In this document: positions 46,933 to 57,114 of the stretch, piece after piece
Layout of the letters: each line of letters opens with the position of its first letter
How positions within the stretch are numbered: the stretch's first letter is position 1
NCBI GenBank assembly: GCA_949317995.1
Contig: OX439037.1
Location: forward strand, 53,664,080-53,728,079
Source: Acholoe squamosa
Taxonomy: Eukaryota > Annelida > Polychaeta > Phyllodocida > Polynoidae
Length of the DNA stretch: 64,000 nt
Direction of reading: 5' to 3'
Notes under the pieces: model-generated
The model's input: only the letters and a program-made list of their open reading frames with translations
Databases searched by the model: none
Told to the model about the DNA's origin: nothing
Position numbers and translations under genes: made by a program

Positions 46933-47214
46933 TTAAATAATGACTGGTTCTCTTCCAGGGTTGAGGACCCGTACCCAGGCCTCACCTTTTAAAGGTCGCA
47001 GCAAGCTCCGTCTGACCAAGAAGGGTGGCTCCCCTTTGTGACCCGCTATACCCTCCACCAGTCCTTCCTTTCCCGCATCCCATGGCCCATTCACGGCTCC
47101 CTCCAATATTGTCTCTTCTCTGGCGGCCAGCACCGCCGCCCTCACACTCACTATCCTATAGACATTATCATCCTTGGTCCACATGAGTCGCTCCCTGGCC
47201 ACATCAATCACCAT
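46933..47214 (-). pseudogene. Gypsy pol linker between protease and RT
   Basis: It follows the protease C-terminus (MVIDVARERLMW) with VRAAVLAAREETILEGAVNG and RSLLRPLKGEAWVRVLNPGR, the typical region preceding RT in Ty3/Gypsy pol. A short indel near 47215-47240 separates it from the protease. Confidence 0.65.
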
Positions 47215-47239
47215 ACCACTATTTCTCAGGAAGGCTGCT

Positions 47240-47517
47240 CCTAATATCCCCCTCGGTGCTCATGTCTCCAATCACGAAGACGGCCTCCGCCGCCCTTCCT
47301 CCTAACACTAGTTGTGCTGTCACCTCCCCTTTCAGTGCCATGCGCCTGCCATCCACCGTGCCATGCGCCTGCCATCCACTGCATATACCGTCTCCCTTGT
47401 GGGCCTCTCAATGTTGGGCTTCCCATGCTGTCGCCACCATCCTTCAGAGAGCAAGTTCAGAGATGCCCCAGTGTCCACCAGTAGTTGCACCGACGTCCCA
47501 TTCAGTTCCCCTGTCAC
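47240..47517 (-). pseudogene. Gypsy aspartic protease, broken by a 23-bp duplication
   Basis: The active-site word LLVDTGASLNLLS is present. After VDGRRMA the DNA repeats a 23-bp block (47336-47358 and 47359-47381, word ATGCGCCTGCCATCCAC twice), and since 23 is not a multiple of 3 the frame is lost. Beyond it the expected flap and C-terminal words (AVFVIGDMSTEG) are in another frame. Confidence 0.8.
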
Positions 47518-47519
47518 TA

Positions 47520-48839
47520 TTAACCCACCTCCGCCTCGCTCCCTCCTCCCTTTAACGATGTTACGGGGGCCATATTCCCTGACCTGTACCCGGCCCTGGG
47601 TAGTTTTCCGCCGGCGTTCCCTCCTTCTTCTGTACTGGCCGATCCTCCCCCTTCTTGCTTCTGAGGGGGCACTCTCTTAAAGTGGCCCTCCTGCCCACAG
47701 CCGAAACAAGCAGTGTTGCTCTTCTTCCTTCTCTCCTCCTGAGGGGCCTCTCCCAGCTTCTTTACTAATTGCTCCACTAACTCCGCCATCCTGTCCATCT
47801 TGTCGGTGTTGGTTTTCAGGTGCTCATTCACTGACACGTCTGCTGCCCTCATCTTGTAGTGGCTAGCTTGCTCAACCGTTAGATAAGCTTCTGCTCCGAC
47901 CGCCGTCATAACTGCCATCTGTAAGTACTTAGGCTGTGACTGATAGACCCACTGCCTCAAGGGGTTACTTAAACACAACAGGAACTTGTCCAGAGCCAAG
48001 GTATCAGTCGTCCGGGCATCCGCCTCCGGATAGGCCAACCGGGCGTACTTCATTAGATCCTCTTGGAGCTCTTGCAACCCCTCTCCCGGTTTGCGCATCC
48101 ATGTCCGGAGAACACCCTTATATGTCTCTTCTTGGTTTGTGGGCTCAAATCTCTCTACTAGGGCCCTGCGGAGTTCGGCATATCCTTTCTCCGTCGCAGG
48201 TTTTCTCCCTGTTAGCAGCCTGCGCGCCGCCCCTGTTAAGCTCAGGCCCAAGAACATTCCAGCCTCCGCTGGGCTCCAGCCATTTACTTTTACACACAAA
48301 TCGAAATGGTTGAGGTAGTCTGCTAAATCCGTCGTCCCATCATATCTCGTAGGCTTCACCACCGGTTTGCCTTTCAAACCTCCTTCCCCATCAGCTCCAC
48401 CATTCCCTTTCCAATTCCCCAACGGTTGAGAGCCCTCTTCTCTGCTGACTCCCTCCACCAGTGGGGGACAAGGCATCATCTCCACCGGCCGCTGAGGCTT
48501 CTTGCCCACGGCCTGGAGAACTTCAGGTCGACGTCCCCTCCTTCTTTTGTCTTGACCACTCATAGCTCCTGCCTCTTCCTTAGGCTGAATCTCGGTCTTC
48601 TCCCATGGCCATTTATACTGTTCCTCCCCTTCCAAATCCGCTTCCCTTTTCTCCATTCGCACTCTGTCTTGAGGTTCCTCCTGTCGGATTGCGAGATCCT
48701 CCCTCATCCTCTCCATCCCTTTTCGCCTCATGGTAATGTCCTCATCTACTATTTCCAGGAGGCTCCCTTTAACCATAGGCCGCTCAGCCCCCTTCACATC
48801 CTCAAAGCCAAAGTCTGGTTCCTCCATCGGCCTCTCCAT
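47520..48839 (-). pseudogene. Gypsy gag (capsid/nucleocapsid), frameshifted at its zinc knuckle
   Basis: I start at the Met in REMERPMEE (48839); an upstream in-frame ATG lies within the LTR. It has an acidic, Glu/Lys-rich N-terminus, then a capsid-like region (VVKPTRYDGTTDLADYLNHF, GLSLTGAARRLLTGRKP, LVERFEPTNQEETYKGVLRT, CLSNPLRQWVYQSQPKYLQM) and a nucleocapsid CX2CX4H (CFGCGQEGH). The final Cys of the knuckle is not in frame: a 2-base loss in a GAGA run near 47684 shifts the reading, and the remaining 60 residues are out of frame. Gag packages the RNA. Confidence 0.8.
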
Positions 48840-48850
48840 TTCCCTGCGTG

Positions 48851-48873
48851 AGCTCGAAACACCGCTGTCACCA
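48851..48873 (-). other. primer-binding site of the Gypsy element
   Basis: Two bases after the 5' LTR the minus strand reads TGGTGACAGCGGTGTTTCGA. TGG plus the next 11 bases fit the 3' end of a tRNA ending CACCGCTG(T/C)CACCA, most like a leucine tRNA. The tRNA identity is inference. Confidence 0.65.
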
Positions 48874-48874
48874 A

Positions 48875-49268
48875 TGTAGCGTTCCATTTACCTGTTGTCT
48901 TAGCTCTATGGAAAGGACCACGAAGACTCCGTCAACTTTGGTATCAACACTGTTTATTACCTGGCTTCTGGCCACACCATCTAAGCCGTCGGTGAATATC
49001 TCTTATCTGCTTCACCACTGGGGGCAAGCCGGGATATGAGTCTTGACCAGCACGTAACTCCCTCTCTCTAGTCGGAGAAACACAACCACTATATATACGC
49101 TTGCCATTCCCCCCAAGCTGGCACAGTTGGCACGGTGCCAGCGGCGGTGAACACTCCCCCGAGCACCGCCAGGTGATGCTCGCTCCTAACGTGACTCCGG
49201 GATCGGCAGCTTCCACGCCCCCATACCAGGATGGTTTCACTTCCACCGCTTCTCCCTCGGTCTATGCC

Positions 49269-49271
<3 letters not shown>
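48875..49271 (-). repeat. Gypsy 5' LTR
   Basis: 397 bp, TGTGGC..GCTACA on the minus strand, bounded by the primer-binding site on one side and the AT tract on the other. No obvious TATA/poly(A) signal was pinned down. Confidence 0.9.

Positions 49272-49328
<57 letters not shown>
49272..49328. repeat. (AT)n, right flank of the Gypsy insertion
   Basis: The AT microsatellite that continues the one at 41194-41243 across the element. Confidence 0.9.
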
Positions 49329-49331
<3 letters not shown>

Positions 49332-51097
49332 GTGCAGTTATCGTCATTATGTAAATGCAAATTTTGGAAAAATATTTGCCCAGAGCACGGGAGTTATATA
49401 CTTCCCAAAGCAGGATAAACCAAAATAATGTTGAACACGTTGCGTTTAACTCAAGTGCACGTTTTATGAAAACAAAAGAAGAAAAAAACAAGAATTGCAG
49501 GTTTCTTGTCACGTGTTTTTTCTGAGCCACAATTTGGCCTATGTACATGTATTGATTTGTTCTTCTTGATAATTAAGTCAGAGATATTCATTTTCTCTCT
49601 TTTACAAGTCGAATCGTATAAAGCTTGGGCAAAAATGTCTGTAATCATTAAAATGATAGAAACATGGAATTAATGTGAAGGGTAACCAAAGAATCCTAGT
49701 CAGATAGGAAGAATTAATGGGCCTGTGGACGGGAGAGGGAGATATGAGCAGCATGCACAGCGAGAAAGTAATATGATCTAAATAAGTCCATAGGGAGTAA
49801 CTGCATGCTGAAAGTATGTTTGTATTTAACAAGATGCAATGTTGGAAAGGGTGTGAACAGGGGGTAAACTGTGGGGGCGGGAGTTGTGTGGGCATTAAGG
49901 CCATGGTCCATCTGATGTACATATGGGGTGGTGGTGGGTCTTTATAACGCCAGGAATGCGGGTGGCGATGACTTCTATCTTGATCCTGCCTTGATCACTC
50001 GGGTTTCACAGGTATAGTCGTGCAGAGGTCGGGCCAAGGTCAAAAGAGACGCATGGGGTGCGAACAATGGCCCTTGAAAGGTGAGTGGTATGCCCGGGTG
50101 GTATGCAGGTATGGTTCCTTAAGGACCTCCTGGCTGAAGAGGCGAGGGGGAGGGGGAACCTGTGGGGGATGGTCGTGGGGCACCACAGATCAGTCACACA
50201 GGCAATGATCTAAGAGCAGTTATCCCACCTGTCCCTAGAGGGAACCACCTTCATGACGGAGGAATCCCCTATAACCTAGGCTATTATTCGCATGTAAAAA
50301 GATAACAATGACGACTGTCACCTTGGGTCGATAGCATTGAGCTAGGACCAGAGGTTGTTTTATTGTAGGAATGAGATGATAATGGAAAAGGAAAAGGGTG
50401 TTTATGTGCGTCCTGGAGAGGCTGACTCTCCGCGACCCAACAACGCATGCATATGTTTCACAAATACTGCGGGGTGGGGCCAAGCCTGGACATCTAAATG
50501 TCGTCTGCTGAACAAGAAGAGAATTACAATAAACGTCTAAAGCTGTTATATTCATGAGGGGGGGACAAGTAAACTTGGAGAAGAAATTGGCTATCCTCCC
50601 CCAAATCTCATTTCACCTGTACCAGAAACATTGACAGTATAGCATTGCACTCATATCTTTGATGTACTGTGATGCCACATCATGACAAAGCAAAAATGTA
50701 TAAAGCCTGGACCATTTACATAGATGTACAGTATTTATACTGCAGTTCATGAAATCATTTGTAGAATGTGTTTTCTTCTTCATTTAGATCTCGGACATTT
50801 TTATGACTTAGTTAATATGACATCTCCACTGATCTCTTTGAAATTCCACTGCACTGATCAGACGAAGGTAAGATGCAACTGCAAAACAGAAAATACAATG
50901 AAAAATTATGTAACCATATTTTGTTTTACTTTTACAAATGTAGAGTAAGTCGGCAGTAACTCGACGGCTCACCACTTTGAGTCGTCCATCCTGGACTAAA
51001 CTCATTCAGATAAGATAAAAGTAGTGATAAATTGTTCCTCGTTGGCTAAAAAGTGGTGACCTTGATGATGTCCAAGCCAATCTCATAGATATACATA

Positions 51098-51100
<3 letters not shown>
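49329..51100. other. gene A intron, no exon found
   Basis: No convincing exon. Near 50030-50090 a plus-strand stretch ends in AAAG|GTGAGTGG but its frame is short. Nothing else is supported. Confidence 0.4.
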
Positions 51101-51194
<94 letters not shown>

Positions 51195-51198
51195 ATAG

Positions 51199-51251
<53 letters not shown>
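51101..51251. repeat. (CT)n(TA)n microsatellite
   Basis: A C-run, (CT)n and a long (TA)n with a GATATGTA interruption near 51197. Confidence 0.95.
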
Positions 51252-51252
<1 letters not shown>

Positions 51253-52873
51253 GGTAAGGCAGTTTACCGATCATTTTGCACTTCTGACTGAAGAGGGCAG
51301 CACTGTGCACCACCAAAATCATATCATCTCAAGTACTCGTCACGACAGTGGCCTGGTGCCTCTTAAAGATTTATTAGCTAACAATGTTCCCCAAACGTAT
51401 GGATGAAGATACACACATATTGAAACAAAGTTGCAAGTGACTAAAATAGAGAGAAGCGTAAATTACTTGAAACAGAGTGAACTATGGAGGAAAAGATGGG
51501 CGCGGTCATCAGCAGTCAGCCTCCAAATAGGAATGGTGTCTTTTAGCAACCCCTCCCCTGTCTCCCACAACAAGTGTAAACCTAAATGCCCAAATACCAG
51601 TAAGAGGGCCCCAATGCGAATAGTGGGGTAATCTTTCCATTTTATGATACCTCTAAGCCACTTCTCCTTGTTCGTCATGATACATGCACAAACGCAGTGT
51701 TGGTGAGTCTAACCGCCAACACTGTATTGGAGCATTATACCCATCCTGCGGGATAACATGTACAGGACATTAGAAAAAATACGCAGCCTTTAAAGGGTGA
51801 AGTATACACATGTTTAGATGTGATACAGTCCACAGCAACTCCCTTCGTAGGTGGCGCTACAGTGAGTAGTTGGAGTGTGTGGGAGGGGATTTTACCTGAA
51901 ACATAACCTTATCGTTGTTGGCCTAGGTCTTCGTCGGCGACAGGAGGCAGGCATTGAGCCTAGCCCTCTGGGTAAACACCTCCACCTCCAGACCAGCCAC
52001 ATTACAGGACACGGCCACAAAAGCCAAATTGGCCAGAATATTTGCCGATTGTCGCCGTCACGGGTCTCTGCTACTTTAATAAAGTACTTTTGAATATCTA
52101 GCATTCACACATCGGAACAAGTCCTTTTTCATTCTCTAGATCCCCAGGTAAATGGAAGATCTGCCTCTTCCATGTTGCCATAGTGGAATTTAGGTGGTGG
52201 TAGGCGATGTGTTTTTTTTTAACTGTCGGGGTGTTTTTTAAAGCTGACTCTATCCAACCAGACCTTGGGACAATGAGGGGAGTGGCGACAGTAAGACCCT
52301 CCTCAGGGCGATAATCTAAGAAAACTATGCATGATTTCTATTGTCCAATTCCCCCAGTTGCCATGGTATTCTCTCCAATAACATTATTGTGGAAGGCTCT
52401 GCGTGACTTAGCATTAGACTGTGATTATTTCTACAAGGGTGGAGAAGTGGGTGAAGGGGCGGCTTGGCCCGTGGAGGTGTGTACTATTGTGCAGTACTAT
52501 TATCGACAATGGTAAAACCATCAGCTATGATCATGCGTAGGCTCTGTCACCCCAAGGAGATTTCAGGTCTGCTAGGTATGTGGTCAATTATTTGGTAGTT
52601 AAAGATTGAAAAGCACTGAGCTTTGATGCTCCAATCTAAACAAAATTGCTCTGTGAATGATTACATATATTCAAAGCCAACACCCTAATCAGGAACCAAA
52701 GTTGACATCATGTGAAAGAATGTCAGTCGGTGAATTGACCAAGTTGTCCAAATACGGCGGGAAATTAGAGCTGATTCCAGCAAATGGTATACCCAAATTG
52801 AGTTGATTAGTTCCAATATCAATTCATGGGCGTAAGCACTATCACAGTACGTGTGGTATAGCCAATTAAATAC
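51252..52873. other. gene A intron with an unresolved coding-like patch
   Basis: At 51896-52070 two minus-strand frames and one plus-strand frame are open (one reads NILANLAFVAVSCNVAGLEV after a stop). None has a proper acceptor, so it may be a decayed repeat. The exon expected after 52874 was not found here. Confidence 0.3.
52361..52481 (+). CDS. candidate plus-strand exon, unrecognised
   Basis: Acceptor GTCCAATTCCCCCAG|, donor GTGGAG|GTGTGT. After two bases it encodes AMVFSPITLLWKALRDLALD and CDYFYKGGEVGEGAAWPVE. It is on the opposite strand to gene A and within its large intron, so it would be a nested or antisense gene, or chance. Confidence 0.3.
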
Positions 52874-52959
52874 CTAATAATGCCAAGGCCAATGGAGATC
52901 TTCAGCTCACGGGTCTTCAGCCCTCGCTCCATGGAATATGCTGGCCCAACTTGTGGTAA
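52874..52959 (-). CDS. gene A exon 5 seen (28 codons + 2 bases)
   Basis: Acceptor ACGTTTTCACAG|, donor ATTAG|GTATTT. It encodes LPQVGPAYSMERGLKTRELK and ISIGLGII. The next exon must begin with one base; I did not find it, and it should lie between here and 35.1 kb. Confidence 0.5.
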
Positions 52960-53041
52960 CTGTGAAAACGTCTTCATTCTCACAGTACTTTATCTAACAA
53001 GATTTTCCTCTCAGAACTTGCCTTAAACTCTATAGGACCCC

Positions 53042-53088
<47 letters not shown>
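53042..53088. repeat. (CA)n microsatellite
   Basis: About 47 bp of CA. Confidence 0.95.
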
Positions 53089-53091
<3 letters not shown>

Positions 53092-53391
53092 CCTTTTCTT
53101 CTTTTTTTTTTACTACCGTACGTCCTATTCTCAGATATCCTTATTTAGATATTTCTTCATGCAATTTCTGCTTGAATATCTTTTTATGGAATGTATGGGA
53201 CAGAAATATTTCAAGAAATATTGCGGCATGTGTCAGCATCCATACCATATGGACCTGTATACACTTGCAAATGTTTTACACGAAATAGTATAGAATACTC
53301 GTGTTTAATCAGACTCAGAACTAAAAGTATAACACTTGTGGCTATAAGTTAAGCATGACCACTTTATGAGTCCCATGCACATTTTCCTCAC

Positions 53392-53643
53392 CTGAGAGAA
53401 CGGTAGACTCATCTCGGGAACTCCCTCAGAGATGGCATATCCCGACTGTAAGGACCAGCACCGGATCTTGGCCTGTGAACCAGAAACCAGCAGGCTGTGA
53501 CGGCCGTGTGCTTTCCCCACCAGGGGTCGCGGTGGTGGGAGGTGTAGGCCGTGAGGAAGGGACAGGTGCAGGGCCAAGTTAGCTCCCCTTGTCCTAGTCC
53601 ATGATACCGTCAGCCAAAGCAGGGTGAGTCCCAACTGCTTTTC
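53392..53643 (-). CDS. gene A exon 4 seen (84 codons, phase 0 in and out)
   Basis: Acceptor ACTGTGCAG|, donor TCTCAG|GTGAGG. It contains ANLALHLSLPHGLHLPPPRP, HSLLVSGSQAKIRCWSLQSG and AISEGVPEMSLPFSQ. The VSGSQAKIRCWS part superficially resembles a WD40 strand pair, but one blade is not enough to call that fold. This is the longest exon of gene A. Confidence 0.55.
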
Positions 53644-53751
53644 CTGCACAGTTAACCATATTCAAGGCCCTTAAGGCTGAAGGGTGTTAGGTAAAGTGCC
53701 ATATCTAGCTCTATTTTGGTATATAATTAAGGAAGGGACAGGTGTTATTAG

Positions 53752-53812
53752 GGCTACCTGGAGGGGGTTGGAGACATACAGGGCTAGCTGGAGGTGGTTG
53801 GAGACATACAGG
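53752..53812. repeat. 31-bp tandem duplication
   Basis: The block GCTA(C/G)CTGGAGG..GTTGGAGACATACAGG occurs twice within an intron of gene A. Confidence 0.75.
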
Positions 53813-54139
53813 TATTAAGGTATGGGGTGGGTGGGTGGGCAGCCCTGGGGGCCGCCTGAGGTGGCCTCTGGTGTGTCCTCTGCACACTCCGTCCCTATAG
53901 TGTGTAACAGCCGGCCTTGTTGACGATGTCAACATTCTCTTTCAGATGTACATCAGCTGAGGAGGACATGAGCGGGCACCACACTTCTTCTAATGGGGGT
54001 AAGGTGCACACAGACGAGGACCACCACTAAGCGGACCACCACCACTACCACCGACCCCCTACTACATACAGGAGGACCCAGGGAGGACCCTACAGCCACT
54101 GGAGTTTCAGTCCCACAGTAAGCCGGACATACAACATAC

Positions 54140-54282
54140 ATATAAATCCAGCCGCCCAGGAGGGTCTTGAGTATCAAACCTAGTGTTATCACTGACTGTA
54201 GTACCTGTACGTCCTGGACGTTGTTGTATGCTACCTCTCCGCCAGCCCTCCTGACTCCAATCGTTACGAGGTGAACCAGCCT
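54140..54282 (-). CDS. gene A exon 3 seen (47 codons)
   Basis: It has a strong acceptor (TTCCTGTTGTGCCTTCAG|) and donor TTATAT|GTATGT. It encodes AGSPRNDWSQEGWRRGSIQQ, then RPGRTGTTVSDNTRFDTQDP and PGRLDLY. Hydrophilic and probably disordered. Confidence 0.5.
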
Positions 54283-54355
54283 CTGAAGGCACAACAGGAA
54301 CCAGTACCTCCCTACCCCCTGTTTCCACCCTCCCATCAGAGTTCTAGTAGTATAC

Positions 54356-54434
54356 CTGGCCGCTCCCTACCTGCGTCGTCCCTACTACTACTACTATCCT
54401 CCAGGGCTTGGAATTTAAGGCGGAAAAGCGCTTG
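54356..54434 (-). CDS. gene A exon 2 seen (26 codons + 1 base)
   Basis: Acceptor TGATCACATAG|, donor GGCCAG|GTATAC. It encodes QALFRLKFQALEDSSSSRDD and AGRERP, then one base that joins the next exon to make Glu. A stop lies immediately upstream in this frame, so splicing is required. Confidence 0.45.
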
Positions 54435-54948
54435 CTATGTGATCAGTCTTAGGTGCAGCCTCCACTGGTGCAACCTGCAGCAAGCCATCCTGGTGCTCCT
54501 CTCTGCTCCCCGTCAGCCTATATCCCACCTGATATAAAAGAGACAAGCACTAGCAGCCAAAGTTCAGTGGTTGTCACAGAGTGAGACTGGCTACCATAAC
54601 TACTAGTACCACCTCACAATAACCACGTTACACCACGGCTGATATAGCACATAGAGAACAACGTGAGGAAGGGGCGTTATCTCTTTCTGTGAGACATGCC
54701 CACAGCCCCTAACCACATTGCACATGGACCAGCGTCCACGACCCTTCAGCTTGTGCAGATAAAGGTTGATATCTGACAGGAGTATAATAGCAAGGACAGG
54801 TAGAGAAGGGGCCCTTTTATTTTCTCTATGCCATTAAAACAGGTAGGAGACGAACTGTGAGTTCCCTACATTGTACTCTACATTATATAATTATATCTAC
54901 ACTTGTGTACAGGAGACCATCCCTGGTATCTGGTGGTACTTTTCTCAC

Positions 54949-55137
54949 CTGAAGGCACACCAAAGTAGCAGCCGGCGGCCCTCTGGAGAAGACTTTTCCC
55001 ATGTGGCCTAAGGGCTCTGTGGTCAGTAGGCGGAGGGGCAGGCACCACCCCTCTCCCTGAGCTATCATGGGTCCAGCCAGCCGCGCCGGTTCGCTCACTT
55101 CAGCACCTTCCACAAATGACCATGCCAGAGCCCATGC
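54949..55137 (-). CDS. gene A exon 1 seen (63 codons, phase 0 in and out)
   Basis: Acceptor CTGCAG| at 55138, donor CTTCAG|GTGAG. It encodes AWALAWSFVEGAEVSEPARL, then MIAQGEGWCLPLRLLTTEPL and MGKVFSRGPPAATLVCLQ. The upstream frame is closed by a TGA shortly before the acceptor, so the exon cannot extend far. The acceptor's pyrimidine tract is poor. Earlier exons were not found. Confidence 0.5.
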
Positions 55138-55680
55138 CTGCAGCCGCACGGCATTCCCCGGGAAATGAGGAAATCATTAAAATCTGTCGCAACTGGTTGA
55201 AAGGCAAGTCGCAATGCGATTCGACTACACACTCATTTATTACATAGTGGCTATCCTAGACGTCGCCCAAGCCGGTAAGTGGTAAAACGCATCATCTTTC
55301 ATTTGCAGCCTGTTGACGTCTGATGTGTTTGCTTTGTACATATCTTTATTTTGAGACACCCTGTGGATATTTACATCTCTGTGATCTATGTGATGTACTG
55401 CCTGTGTAGAATGAGGTGGTGGGGAAGAAGAGACCTATTGGGGGAGTCAACTATTGCCAATGATAAAGCCAGCTATCAAAAGGCCCTGGGCTACATCTCC
55501 AGGGCCCACACACGAGTATAGGTCAAGGCGTGTAGGACTCCTAGGGTGGGCCTGTCAACGCGCATAATGCTCGTCCCACCAGCCTCATTTCACACCAAAC
55601 ATGCACAATGGATTCAGACTTTTGTGGTATGCGTTCCTGTCCCCTATGTTAGTATGCCAATTTCCATTGTTTGTCCCAGG

Positions 55681-55868
55681 TAAATGCGATGAGTAAACTC
55701 GGCCAAGAGAGAAGCAAGGAGCGAGGAGGGGAGGGAATGCGCAAAGAAAAGGGGTGGGGACAGGAGGAAGTCCTGTTAGCTATGTTGGACCTACTGAATC
55801 TACCTCAAACGCATCAGGGCATTCCTCATAGCCATCACGTACAGACAAATTCAAATGGAATAAGATAA
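55681..55868 (+). CDS. candidate plus-strand terminal exon, unrecognised
   Basis: The acceptor TTCCATTGTTTGTCCCAG| is strong. The frame runs 62 codons to a TAA, with a charged start (ERSKERGGEGMRKEKGWGQE) and EEVLLAMLDLLNLPQTHQ. It may instead splice at CAC|GTACAG. No domain is seen. Confidence 0.3.
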
Positions 55869-56784
55869 ATTATCATAAGTCATGATTTGTTATAGGAAAG
55901 GGCTGTACCGTTCGTAACTTGGCACGTATAGAGACTAGAGTGGATACCATGTAAAGGAATATCAACAGACATTTACATGTTAGGACTATAGCTGCTACAA
56001 CATGTATATATAGCAAAGATCAGTTGGCCAATTGTAAGTCAAATGCTTTTAACACCAAACCTTACAAGATACACAGGAGACATGTGTGGTTTTCAATGAC
56101 TGCAGACACAAATCCGTCGAATATCATGTAAATGAATGAGATTTGTCTTAGATAATAAAAGAATCTTGGCCCTAGGCCTCACTGTAAATAGTAAATACTG
56201 TACATCTACAGCAATACTTGCTGGCAACTTTTGTTCCAGTAGATTTTGCTGTAAATCTACAGTAAGTTAGTTGCTGTAGAGGTACAGCAACATGCACTGT
56301 ATGTCAACAGAAAGATCTACTGTAGTATAACGGCAGCATTTACTGTACACGGACAGCAGTAGATTCTGTAGGTTTACAGCAAGTTCTGCTGTTACCGTAC
56401 AGTGACTCATCTGTTTTTATAAAGCACTAGTTGCTGTTGTCGTACAGCAATACTTGCTGGCAACTTTTGTTCTAATAGAATTTGCTGTCGATATACAGTG
56501 TAGAATCTGCTGTAGATTTACAGCAGATTACACTGTGGGGGTTCAAGGAAATGTATTTATTCATCACTTATAATTCCAGGATTAGTCGATCTCAGAGCAT
56601 CATCTGAAGAGATAGTAGGTAAAAGAAACACGTTAATATAACTACATACCATACATCACAATAAGACATCGCTGAATAAAATGATATTGCATTAGATCAA
56701 GAGATAAACAGTATGAAAATCACATATACATTGTATCATAGAATACAGGTTATCTCTGTGTCTGTCTTTATCTGTGTGTGTGTC

Positions 56785-56867
56785 TCTCTCTCTCTCTCTC
56801 TCTCTGTCAGTCAGTATGTCTGCCTGTCTGTCTGTCTGTCTGTCTCTGTCTGTCTGTCTGTCTGTCT

Positions 56868-56910
<43 letters not shown>
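56785..56910. repeat. (TC)n/(TGTC)n microsatellite
   Basis: Blocks of TC and TGTC repeats; translated SLSLS/CLSVC frames are artefacts. Confidence 0.95.
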
Positions 56911-56912
<2 letters not shown>

Positions 56913-57114
56913 TTTCCCATCTCTTAGTTAGTTTAACCATTATTTCGATTAGAATTCCCATTTCACTTTTAATCATAATTTATAAGTGCTCAAAGCAAGT
57001 TGAGTAAAATACAATGTAAAGGATAAAACATCGATATAGAAATGTTCTCTACCTACCTAACTACACCATGTCCTGTTCCTGTAAAGTCCAAGCACATACT
57101 GGAGGTGCATGGTC

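Larger units (their letters stand above)
41244..49271 (-). mobile_element. Ty3/Gypsy LTR retrotransposon, 8.0 kb, inactivated
   Basis: The element is on the minus strand with LTRs at 49271-48875 (5') and 41639-41244 (3'), about 397 bp each, of the form TG..CA. A primer-binding site follows the 5' LTR and a purine tract precedes the 3' LTR. The order gag, protease, RT, RNase H, integrase is that of Ty3/Gypsy. The pol frame then appears to run on for about 1.4 kb past the integrase. There is no recognisable chromodomain and no envelope-like protein with signal or membrane segment. Numerous frameshifts and stops, and an altered RT active site, show it is a dead copy. Confidence 0.9.
20644..55137 (-). 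other. gene A locus: multi-exon host gene, product not recognised
   Basis: Fourteen short minus-strand exons were found by pairing GT donors with AG acceptors and keeping one open frame. In transcript order they are 55137-54949, 54434-54356, 54282-54140, 53643-53392, 52959-52874; then, after a gap of about 17.8 kb, 35059-34941, 34855-34773, 34682-34618, 34489-34355, 32022-31882, 26341-26226, 25207-25131, 21130-21057 and 20716-20644. All 4 joins in the first block and all 8 in the second are phase-compatible. The two blocks are not directly compatible (the first ends two bases into a codon, the second needs one), so at least one exon is missing, or they are two genes. About 248 and 287 codons are covered. 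I recognise no domain: the sequence mixes polar, Ser-rich and short beta-like hydrophobic stretches. Introns carry most of the transposons in this window. Confidence 0.55.

Noticed and set aside
51896-52090. Coding-like patch open on both strands
   Set aside because: Each candidate frame lacks an acceptor or has an internal stop; left as unresolved intron sequence.
53392-53643. WD40 protein, and hence tomosyn (the neighbour of SAMD5 in vertebrates)
   Set aside because: Only one strand pair resembles WD40 and the other exons of gene A show no resemblance to tomosyn as I know it.
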